Source of the DNA: Utricularia gibba
Lineage: Eukaryota; Streptophyta; Magnoliopsida; Lamiales; Lentibulariaceae
DNA: 64,000 nucleotides
Assembly: GCA_002189035.1 (NCBI GenBank)
Contig: NEEC01000004.1
Location: forward strand, 1,550,001 to 1,614,000
Direction: 5' to 3'
Both the position numbers and the translations under genes were made by a program. A model generated the notes under the pieces. The model was not told the DNA's origin. It did not search any database and saw only the letters and a list, made by a program, of their open reading frames with translations. This document shows, in pieces, positions 22,959 to 32,358 of the stretch; the first letter of the stretch is position 1, and every line of letters starts with the position of its first letter.

Positions 22959-24642
22959 TCACTTGATGCCGATGCCGTTTGAAATGTTGGAGGCAATAGC
23001 AATGAAACTGGTGCACACTGCAAGAAAAATGACCACAACTGCCAGCCCTTTCTCCTGAAGCGTTGATATGCTGCGAACATCTCTGCAACGATGGTTTATC
23101 AGATGCATATAGACACAGCAGGGGATGCTTCCCATGTATGAAAATGCAAGTTACCTGAGAACTATGGAGCTGGGGAAGATGAACATGATGCACATGACTG
23201 TGGTGGTTCCCATGAACTGAAACAAGTACCATATGTCTGGAATGGCAATGGCCGCCAGGTATATTGCTGCGAGTAAGGCACCTGTCAGGCAATAAAATCT
23301 CAAGCATTTGGCTGCTGGGATGTTCTCCTCTGGGAAAATGAGTTCACTGACATTCACCCTCAAGGAGTAGTTCATCACGGGGAAGACAAGCATGAGGTGC
23401 ACTGCATAACTCAGCCGGATTACGTCGTTGAGAACTGCTGTGATTATGGAGTCCGAAGGTTGGTCGAAGTTGATTAGCATGTCAGCCATGATTGCATCTC
23501 CGAAGAGAAGGTATCCGAAGAAACCAATAGCAAAGTATATGGTAATGCATAAAAGCAGTGAGATTCTCACTGCTGAAGTCATGGTGGAAGGCTTATCAAG
23601 CTCTGCCCTCACAGGATGAACTGTGCATATATTGAGAAACTCATATGAGATGCTATCGAAGAGATACTTCAATTGAGATTAAACAGTCAGATGCTTACTG
23701 TTTACATGACACCCAAAAGCAGTTGCAAACACTGGAATAGTTGTGAAGAGCTGGAGCCAAGAGGCGCCATTTGCAAAGTCAGGAAAGAGTGCTGGCCTTT
23801 GCGTTTGCCCCTTGAACATGGCATTTATTGCCATTGCTGAGCATATTGTGACAAAAAATGCAGCTAACATCACAGATACAGTGGAGGCGTGCCGTAATGA
23901 ATCTGCCGGAAACAAGCTATAGAAATATCAGCCATTCAAGCATGCTATTTGTATTGATTTGCTATGCAAAATCTGCTTTAATACGCATCATCAGCATCAT
24001 AACGTAATAGTAACGCAATGCTTAAGAAGCTCTCGCTTACTAACCTATGCGGCGTAGAAGTAGCAAAGGAGCCAAGACAAAAAGAACAACCAAAAGAAGG
24101 GTAAATGCACGCGTGTTCCACCAGTGGGTGCCAAACCATTCTTGTAAAACACCCAAATGCACAGTCCCCTTAGAATTGTTTCCAGAAAGAACATCCCCTG
24201 TAAAAACTTTACAGTCAGTATGAACGTTACACACATGATGAGGATGATGGAGGACAAGCTCACCAATTATAATCAAGTAGATCATCAAAGCACCAAGATT
24301 AGTGATCATGACACAGAGCTGAAGGGCAACTGATCCGCACCTCCCAAAAGACTCAGCCATTAATTCCCCATACGAATTCGAGTTACTAGAATGCGTATAT
24401 TTCAACAGAAACTCCACAGTAACATCAACCAAATACGCAATAATTAAGACAACCAAAAGGCTGGGAATCACGCCAAGCACCCTGAACGCCGATGGAATCG
24501 ACATTATCCCTGCTCCCACCATTCCAGTCGAGATATTGAATATTGCACCCGAGAACGACGCACCTCTATAATCATCATCCCTCGACTGAGGCTGGTGGAG
24601 TAAACTAGCTTCAACTTCATCGTCATGGCTTTTCACACTCAT
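22959..24642 (-). CDS. Amino acid transporter, AVT6 type (AAAP family)
   Basis: Four exons, 24045-24642, 23699-23902, 23155-23620 and 22959-23082, give 1392 nt and 463 residues. The hydrophilic N-terminus (MSVKSHDDEVEASLLHQPQSRDDDYRG) is followed by about eleven hydrophobic helices. The first contains the family signature ASFSGAIFNISTGMVGAGIMSIPSAFRVLG, where the unwound helix and substrate site lie in AAAP carriers. Later blocks are FGCHVNIHPVRAELDKPSTM and ISLLLCITIYFAIGFFGYLLFGD. AVT6 proteins export acidic and neutral amino acids from the vacuole; that location is known for the family and not visible here. All introns are GT-AG. Confidence 0.9.
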
Positions 24643-24792
24643 TCTCAGGCTACGAATGCAAAAGCATTAGCAACACGATTTCCCGAACAACACAAACAAG
24701 TAGAAGGTAGCAGGTAGAACCAAAGCCGTGCCGTCCGTTACTGTATCCTGATAAGCTTCGCTGACGATGGAGAACGACAAACAGAACTGATA

Positions 24793-24816
24793 GGCCCAAT
24801 AACCGGCCCATGGGCC
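24793..24816. promoter_or_regulatory. Paired site II elements upstream of the AVT6-type gene
   Basis: GGCCCA at 24793-24798 and the 12-bp perfect palindrome GGCCCATGGGCC at 24805-24816, about 150-175 bp upstream of the ATG. TGGGCC/GGCCCA are TCP-bound site II elements in plant promoters. The regulatory role is inferred. Confidence 0.5.
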
Positions 24817-24940
24817 GAAAAGGATCAAGCTGTGACGTGGCAAATGTCTAGTTGCATACTTGCATTGAATGACGTTGAACAACAGTAAAACGTGTACTCC
24901 AGCCTGGATTCCGGATGCACCGCCGCGAGCATTCAGGAAT

Positions 24941-25370
24941 CTGTGATTGTGACTCGGCCGGTTAATCGGCGAGTCAAATCGGTTAATCGGGTTTTCTTGT
25001 CTGACCGGTTAACCGGCCAAGCGATTATTAGTTTGTTAGGGTTATTTTTTTAATCAATTAGGTCTTCGTATTTTGGGTTTATGGGAGCAGCAATTCTTCC
25101 TATTTTGATTTCTAAAAGCATTGATTAGATGAACTTCATTGTGCCGCTCAAGGTGCAAAATAATTGCAAGGTAATCATTACTTATTTCTAGACTACAGTA
25201 CTATCCATTGTTTTTGGGGATCAAATTGCATGCCAGAAATTTAATATTTTACTAATTTTTTAATATAAATATAAATATATTTAAGATATATTAGTTTGAC
25301 CGGTCAAACCGGTTTCAAAACCGGATCGGTGGAGGACCGATCCGGTTTTGAACCCGAGTCACAATCACAG
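24941..25370. mobile_element. Non-autonomous hAT-like element (430 bp) with 17-bp inverted ends
   Basis: The left end CTGTGATTGTGACTCGG (24941-24957) is repeated in perfect inverted form at 25354-25370. The flanking 8-mers TCAGGAAT (24933-24940) and TCATGAAT (25371-25378) match at seven of eight positions, as expected for an old 8-bp target-site duplication of the hAT superfamily. The interior carries inner inverted pieces rich in CCGGTT/AACCGG and has no transposase-like frame. Superfamily assignment rests on TSD length and is tentative. Confidence 0.7.
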
Positions 25371-26289
25371 TCATGAATTATACCACCGTTTTTTAAAAAA
25401 TAATAAATAAAAATGAAACCCTTTTCTTTTTTTTTCTTATTGTTTTGTGGTGATTAACAATATTCGTCATATATTCGAGGAATATTTGTAGTGTTTTTTT
25501 TTACCAAATAAAGGCGTACACAAGGTTTTCTTTCATTGATTATGAACCATCTAGTTTTGTAATAGTGTTTAAAATTAAAATAATAATAATAATATTTTCA
25601 AAGTAGAGGAAGAAAAAGAATCATTTATAACAAAATAAACTAAATATTTGAAAAGAAAACATGATTATATTCTATTTTGAAAATGTAGAAAATAAATTAA
25701 TTTAGAATAATAATTCACAAATTTAATTTTTTTTCTATATCAATGTTTTTAATAAATAATATATTTTTTGAATTTTATTTATTTTTTTAAGTTAAAATAC
25801 ATTTTATTAGCTTTTTGTTGTAAAATTGTTGCGTCTGGGCCACGCATCAACTCTCCATCAATTCTCCACTGCGTAGCGGTTACCCACCCAACAATTTGCC
25901 AAGGTCAACAAATCTAGTGATACCGATAGCGTTTTACCCATCCCAGCTAGATCCTGCAAGGAATAAAATATGGAACAAAAATAGAAAAAAATAATAATAA
26001 GAGGAAATTAGAATTACTTACAAAGAGACGATACCATCGGATTACGCGACGATTAATCACAACTTCTCCATGTGGTTGTGTTTTAATCAAATTCTTCAAA
26101 TCTTGATTGTTCGTTTAATTGTCCTTGTTAATGTCCAATTATGCAAATCACGAGTACAACTCGGGCATGTTGCGGAACGTGGCCCAATCCTCGGCCTCTT
26201 AAGCCACATCCATGGCGCCGATCGTCCCCCACGGCGGAAAACGGGGTGGAAAATTGTTGAAACATATGAACCTGGATTTTCTAGAACCT
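25371..26289. other. AT-rich spacer left of the serine-rich protein gene
   Basis: About 25380-25840 is AT-rich with poly(A/T) and AAT repeats. About 25840-26290 is of balanced composition and probably contains the 3' UTR of the serine-rich gene. No exon is supported. Confidence 0.45.
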
Positions 26290-26907
26290 TTATCGGAGTT
26301 CCGCGGCTTTTGACATGGTGGAAAGCCGGCTCGGACGCGGTTGGAAATCGGCGCGGCGGCGCTGCTGGTGCGATGACGGTCTAATCAAAGCCGCTAAAGC
26401 TCGCTTTACCAAATCTCCTTCGACTGTTCCTATACGAACCAGCGAATTCGTCATCGCAGATCTCCTCATGTTCAACCTGTTCGGCGAGTATGAAATCGAA
26501 TGATTCGCGCCGTTATTCTTATGCAGAGAACAACGGAACGATCCAGGGTGAGTGGTAGGTGAGCACAAACACGTCCTCTTCTGAATAGAACCGCGTTGAA
26601 AGATCTGATTCCGAGGCGGCGGTGACTGCCCCCCGATTGACCTCCCTGGAGATATAGATCGGTCTAGGGAGAAGCGAACGGACGACGATCGAGGCGGCGG
26701 AGCAAGCGCGTGAAGGTTAACGCGCGTGGGAGACGTGGAACGGCGTTGACTGAAGAAAGCGGGCGCGGAGGAAGAGTGGTAGCTTGAGGAAGAAGCAAAA
26801 GAGGATGCCGCCGTAAAAGGCGACAAAATCGCCGAGCCGGAGGGTTGATGCGTCGATCCCACCGGTAAAACAGAATCGCTTCGCCTTCGTGAAGATGATG
26901 TAGTCAT
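26290..26907 (-). CDS. Plant serine-rich protein, single exon
   Basis: A 205-residue intronless frame starting MTTSSSRRRSDSVLPVGSTHQPSGSAILSPF. It is strongly enriched in Ser, Arg and Pro, with repeated S/P-R-S motifs (RRSTSPTRVN, RSISPGRSIGG), a Cys-containing block (CLCSPTTHPGSFRCSLHKN) and a conserved end (RPSSHQQRRRADFQPRPSRLS). This combination marks a small plant family annotated only as serine-rich protein-related, without known biochemical function. No membrane or signal segment is visible; the protein is probably disordered. A TATA box lies about 110 bp upstream of the ATG. Confidence 0.85.
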   Translation of the reverse strand: MTTSSSRRRSDSVLPVGSTHQPSGSAILSPFTAASSFASSSSYHSSSAPAFFSQRRSTSPTRVNLHALAPPPRSSSVRFSLDRSISPGRSIGGQSPPPRNQIFQRGSIQKRTCLCSPTTHPGSFRCSLHKNNGANHSISYSPNRLNMRRSAMTNSLVRIGTVEGDLVKRALAALIRPSSHQQRRRADFQPRPSRLSTMSKAAELR

Positions 26908-27373
26908 TCAAAAATGAAACTTAAAAAGAAACAAGAAAAATAGATTGCCAACGTCAAATTCCAGAAAGAGCCCTAAGGCTTTCCATTTTTCCAAACAGAG
27001 CTGGAGTTTTAGGGTTCATTTATAGATGTGGGAGAAGGGAGTGGCACCCAACGAGAATGTGAGAACTCGTCAAGGGTAACCATGGAATTTAACATAAGAT
27101 CGTGCTATTGGTCGTCAGTGGGGCCCAAGAATTAAGTCATGGTGCAGTTGGGGAAATCTCTTTCGATCCAACGGTTACGATTTGCAGATAAAATGTAAGC
27201 CCGCCCCAAACGACAGGAGAGGGTGCCGTTCTGAGAGGCGAGCCGAAAAGTTGAAAAAAGCTGTGGCGTTGGCGAAAGCCAAATTATTGCTGAACTGGAA
27301 TATTCTGATGTTTATTTTATAAATATTAAATTTATAGAAAATATGAGAATTTTGAAAAATAAAAAATGCTGAC
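26908..27373. other. Spacer between the serine-rich gene and the CysRS gene
   Basis: The promoter of the serine-rich gene occupies the left part (TATA listed separately). The right part is the CysRS 3' UTR. No further coding signal is visible. Confidence 0.45.
27018..27025 (-). promoter_or_regulatory. TATA box of the serine-rich protein gene
   Basis: Minus-strand TATAAATG about 110 bp upstream of the ATG, with AACCCTAAA immediately 3' of it in the direction of transcription (27008-27016), a telo-box-like motif. Confidence 0.5.
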
Positions 27374-30218
27374 TCAGCAGGCACCAAACTGCTCTTGCAA
27401 AGCAGAAGGAATGGCTGGTCTCCATGTTGTGCCCTCTGGGCTGTCCATGAGCGAAATCCCTAGAGACGCCAAATCTCTGCGGATCGCATCGGACTTCTCG
27501 TAGTCCTTGTCACCTCGAGCTACGTTGCGTTCGTTGATCTTCTGGAGAACGTCGTCCTCCGTTAGCCCTCCTCGCTTAAGAGCATAGTTTCTCAGCTGCT
27601 GTAGTGCCTCAGAGTAACTGTTGGGGCGGAGGCCTAAAATGGAGAGACTCTCTGCAATCGCATCACTTAAAATCGAGAGTGTCTCGATTCTTGACTCTTG
27701 CTTCTTCCCCTGAAAGGAGCATGGAATTCGATAAGTGTAGTAAGGGGGAGGACCTATGGAGAACATGTTTAATGTATCATGTGATCCTTGTTCCTACAGG
27801 TTGACAGTTAAGTGAAGGCTTCATTGTCTGAGGTACCTTCTTGGTGTGGAGAAGATCATTGATGATTTTCATTGGTTCCGACATGGCAGCCAAGGCGACG
27901 GGGGTATGGAGGTCATCTGACATTGACGTTGAAAATTCATCATGAAACTTGTTGATGCAAGGGGCAACTCCTGAAGGAATGGAACCCTTTGGACCCGATG
28001 AGTTGCCATTGCTGAGGATGGTTTCGCAATCATGCAATGTCTACATTGAGGGGCAACTTAAACAGATGAGACCATGTGAGGTAAATGCATCATGCAGTAG
28101 AAGCTCAGCAATTTCAAACCAGATGGCAAGAAGAAACAATATGATCAAGAAGAAATCCTGGATTGTAAGATCAAGAGCTCATGAAAATGGGAGCTAAAAG
28201 GAATGAACAAGAAGTGATTGATCCGCTATTATGACAAGACCCTATTCATTTTATGCAGACAGGAAAAAAAGGCATGCACAGGAAAATGATTATCTGAGCT
28301 TAGCTTAAAACAAATGGCTTGTTAAACGGATTGGATCATTCGTTTTATACCTGATAGATATAATAAAGACGGTCTGATGCACTTTCAAGCTGCAAGTCCG
28401 AGTAGTTTACTGGGGAGCGGTAGTGGGTTCCCAAAAGGAACAGTCTCAAAGCAAGTGGATGGTAAACTTCTATAACCTGAAAAGGTGAAGCCGTTTGACT
28501 AACTGATGTGCAATTAGGCAACATTGATAATTGACTATCTGACGGATCCAGACCTGTCGAATAGTGAAGAAGTTACCGAGGGACTTGGACATCTTCTCAG
28601 AGTCAATGGTGACGAATCCATTATGCACCCAATAATTCACACGACTTTCCTGGCAAGCTGCACAGCTTTGTGCAATCTCATTTTCATGATGGGGGAAAAT
28701 GAGGTCCATTCCACCACCATGTATGTCAAAAGAATGACCCAAATGTGTGGCACTCATGGCACTACACTCGATATGCCATCCGGGCCTTCCTGGACCCCAA
28801 GGGCTCTCCCAGGAAAGTTCACCAGCCTTTGCAGACTGGAATCATGAAAGAATGAAAGGTATAAATCTACAAAGAGAGAGACTGGCATTCTGCACATTCT
28901 AATTCCACCTAGATTTACCTTCCACAGGGCAAAGTCAGCAGGGTTTTTCTTGCGTGAGTCAACAGCCACACGTTCTCCTGGCCGGTTGTCTTCTAATGAG
29001 CGTCCAGAGAGCCTCCCATATTCAACAAATTTGTCAACGGAGAAGTAAATGTCACCGTCAATTGAGTAAGCACACCCATTGTCGAGTATCTAGGACATGA
29101 GCAGAGAGGAGATAAAATTCATGCTTATACATACTCAAAATGAAGACTGCTACAGTATCTCAGACAAGGACTTACAGAATGAAAACAATAGCAGATTCAG
29201 AAGCAACAAAGTAAAGGTGCTACTAATACAAGAAAACGATAAGAATATCAGTGTAATTCTGATTTCAGTGTAGCAATACCTGTTTGATCATTTCAATAAT
29301 TTGAAATATGTGCTCTGAAACTCGAGGTTCTACAGAAGGAGGAAGGCAGTTCAGATATGCCATATCACTATTAAACTCTTCACAAAATCTTGAGCTCAAA
29401 TCAAGTGGACTTTCTCCCAGATCATCTGCTCTGGCAATAATCTACAGAATTTCAAAATGTGTCTCAGGTATTCTGTCACACATATATACGCTGTTCCTTA
29501 ATGTAACACCTAATATGAAATTTTTCTTCTGGTTGTGTGCAGAATATGCTATTTTCCTTACCCCCCCCCCCCCAAAAAAAAATGCATGCAATTTGATTCA
29601 AATCAAAGGCACCACACCTTGTCATCAACATCAGTGAAATTGCGTACATACTTGACTTCATATCCCAAGCACTTAAGGTATCTGCCTGATTTCGAACAGA
29701 AAGAAAAAAAAGAACACCAAATTAGGCAGAGTAAAAAGAAAAAGAGCTCAGAACGTCTAAAGACAACATTTTTACTGAACATTCTATCCTAATTATCAAT
29801 ACCCACGACGGGGTTCATCGAACCTGTACAAAACATCGAAGGCTACGTAGACACGGGCGTGTCCAATGTGGCTGAAATCGTAGGCGGTGACACCGCACAC
29901 ATACATTCCTACTCTTCCTTCAATTCTTGGCTTGAACAGCTCTTTCTGTCTGCTCATCGTATTATGCAGCCATAGCTCCTTAATCTTCATCTCTCTGACG
30001 CTACCATCACCATCGCTGGTCAACTCCGTAGATAATTTCCTGGAACTTGAACTTAACGTAGCAAAAGGCTGAAATCTTTTGACGTTATATCGATTTGAAC
30101 TGATTCCTGAAAGCACGGCGAAGGTTCTCTGTTGGAGTGGAGAGCTGCGTAGCATGAAAAATGGATTATGAGATCTCAACAGAGAAGCCATGGAAGCGGA
30201 GACGTCCAGAGAGCTCAT
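27374..30218 (-). CDS. SYCO: Cysteinyl-tRNA synthetase, chloroplast/mitochondrial
   Basis: Eight exons: 29824-30218, 29618-29681, 29280-29441, 28919-29089, 28554-28835, 28351-28476, 27837-28040, 27374-27709; 1740 nt, 579 residues. Two in-frame ATGs are possible (30218 and 30191, [11 protein letters not shown]); the longer is given. The leader is Ser/Arg-rich and suits dual organelle targeting. The class I signatures are complete: HIGH in [13 protein letters not shown], and KMSKS in [19 protein letters not shown]. Zinc-site and core blocks [26 protein letters not shown] and [14 protein letters not shown] are intact. It charges tRNA-Cys in organelles. It shares a 152-bp divergent promoter with the MOSC gene. 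The second intron holds a run of 13 C (plus strand). Confidence 0.95.
29561..29582. repeat. C13-A9 homopolymer tract in a CysRS intron
   Basis: Thirteen C followed by nine A on the plus strand, within the intron 29442-29617 of the CysRS gene and about 35 bp inside its 5' splice site. Its length is hard to sequence accurately. Confidence 0.8.
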
Positions 30219-30370
30219 CCGCTAAGGTGTGGGAGGGGAATACCAATTTTTATTTTTAATTAAGAAACAAAAATCTAATGGGCCTTTAAAAGCCCATTCA
30301 AATGCCCCATCCTTGTTCGTTTTCCTGCTCTGTTCAGCTTCCAGTTGGGGAAGAAAGCAAGCATCTGGAT
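30219..30370. promoter_or_regulatory. 152-bp divergent promoter between CysRS and MOSC genes
   Basis: Only 152 bp separate the two start codons (99 more bases upstream of neither gene are available). The interval contains AATGGGC (30277-30283) and its inverted copy GCCCATT (30292-30298), seven-bp arms around a CTTTAAAA-type spacer, with TGGGCC at 30279-30284. These are site II / TCP-type motifs in opposite orientation, fitting one bidirectional promoter for two housekeeping genes. Confidence 0.6.
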
Positions 30371-32040
30371 ATGGCAACCGAGGAGCAGTGTGTGGCAGCT
30401 ACGGTGAGCTCCATATTCATATATCCCATCAAGTCCTGCCGCAGAATTTCCGTACCTTTCGCATCTGTCTCCGCCACCGGTAACATTTGTTCTTTGCTCA
30501 AGTTAATGGGGAGGTTGCGATTTTAGATTTTCTGCCGAATAACGCAAGTATAAAATATAATGGTTTTTGCGATTGGATATTGGCACAGGATTCATATGGG
30601 ATCGGCAATGGTTGGTGGTGAATTCCAGAGGCAGGGCGTACACACAGAGGAATGAACCTAAACTTGCTCTAGTCGAAGGGCACCTCCCAAGTGATGCTTT
30701 CTCTGCGGGCTGGGAACCAACCAACCGCTCGTTCTTAGGTCTGTCGTGGTATGTTATATATATTTTTTTATTGAAACAAGAGTGAGAACTGAGAAATATC
30801 CTAAGCTAGATATTAGAGCTCCGGGGATGGAGATGCTGAGGATCCCATTGAGAAAACCGACTGAAATAGTAGACGGGATCTCTGTCTGGGAATGGTCTGG
30901 ATCTGCACTTAATGAAGGAGAAGCGGCAGAAAAATGGTTCTCGGATTATTTGGGAAAGCCGAGCAGACTTGTTCGCTTTAACGATGGTAGAATATCTTAT
31001 GACTTCAGGATAATTAAATGCACGCACACTAATATAGATAGATTATCACCTGGATATTGCAGCTTCGGAGACAAGATCTGTGGATCCCAATTACGCTAGT
31101 GGATGTCAGGTCATGTTCTCAGATGGGTATCCTTTCCTCTTGCTATCTCAGGTCAGCACCCACTTAACCACCCCCTTCTCTCTTTCTGTTTAAGGCAACA
31201 CAGAATGCATGGAGTTTGAAGCTCCGGCCTTATTATCTTGGCATACTTAAGCGGCAAAACTTTTCGAAACGATCTTGGAAAATCACTTGTCAACCAAGTA
31301 TCTAAACCAAAATGCAGGGGTCGCTGGATGCCTTAAACAATCTTTTGAAGGAACCTGTACTAGTGAACCGTTTCAGGCCAAAGTAAAGCCTCTTGTTCAG
31401 CTGAGACGAAAAACAACATAATGCTTTGTTGGTTCATGAAATCCAGCACTGATTGTTGCTCCTCCGTGAAGCATTTTGGTTGGTGGATGCCAACCTTTTT
31501 CTGAAGACCTATGGGCTGAGATAACCTTGAACAAGTCAACATTTCGGGGTGTCAAACTATGCGCCCGTTGCAAGGTATTGATGTCATATACGCCGAGCAT
31601 GTTTTCCTTATATATGGACTTGTCAAACCAAGTCACTCTGATACAAAACGAATAGGCTCATGTAGGATTCATATTGAGCCTGTTAGGAATCTCCTCCTGG
31701 GAACTTGAGCTGATCATCATCTGTGATAAACCAGGTGCCCACCATAAATCAAGAAACTGCAGAAGAAGGGTCAGAACCTACGGAGACCCTAATGAAATTT
31801 CGTTCAGATCAGGTGATGCGTCCAGGGAAGAAGCAACAGAAGAAGGTAGTAGTTGCCATTTTTCTTAGAATGTATCCAATGTAAGGACACTAAAAGGGGT
31901 GTTTGCTGCAGGTGTACTTCGGACAAAACATGGTGTGCCGGGACACGAGCAGCGATGGGAAGAGCAACGCCGTCATCAAGGTTGGAGATCCCGTCGTTGT
32001 CCTAAGAATGTTTGCATCTGCTGCCGATGCTGCTGCTTGA
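30371..32040 (+). CDS. MOSC-domain protein (mARC-like molybdenum-cofactor sulfurase C-terminal family)
   Basis: Eight exons: 30371-30479, 30589-30738, 30783-30986, 31063-31151, 31318-31382, 31472-31574, 31735-31845, 31912-32040; 960 nt, 319 residues, all in phase. The N-terminal MOSC_N beta-barrel begins VSSIFIYPIKSCRRISVPFA. The MOSC domain includes DGYPFLLLSQGSLDALNNLLKEPVLVNRFRPNILV and GVKLCARCKVPTINQETAEEGSEPTETLMKFR, with the conserved Cys of the Mo site in LCARC. The end is VYFGQNMV...VGDPVVVLRMF. Plant members resemble the mitochondrial amidoxime-reducing component. One generally conserved Asp of the LVDGC block reads Gly (LVGGC). AATAAA begins six bases after the stop codon. Confidence 0.93.
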
Positions 32041-32045
32041 CGAGT

Positions 32046-32051
32046 AATAAA
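32046..32051 (+). terminator. Candidate polyadenylation signal of the MOSC gene
   Basis: AATAAA six bases after the stop codon. This is close, but plant 3' signals are loose; (AAT)n follows about 60 bp later. Confidence 0.35.
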
Positions 32052-32358
32052 TGCTGTTTAGGAATAAGCTGTAGACCGACTGGTTTTTATCAATGAAAAT
32101 AGTTCTAAAAATAATAATAATAATTGAATAAAATTCGGAACCAATAGTCGCTCTTCTTCTTCAACGCGTTTAATTCGCCCCGCGGAATCGCTACACGTGC
32201 TGGAGGAGTTCATATAGCACTCGGATCGTCACCGATCGTGATATGCTTCTTTTCGCTTTTGATCAATGGATTGAGCTTTCGAGTGGTCTCTTGAAGTTAT
32301 GGGTTATTTCTGAAATTGGCAATCTAGTCATCCAAATTTGGGATTCTTAGTTGTTGGG

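Noticed and set aside
26290-26907. Serine/arginine-rich frame read as an SR splicing factor
   Set aside because: There is no RRM and the S/R repeats are not RS dipeptide runs; the conserved blocks match the plant serine-rich protein family.
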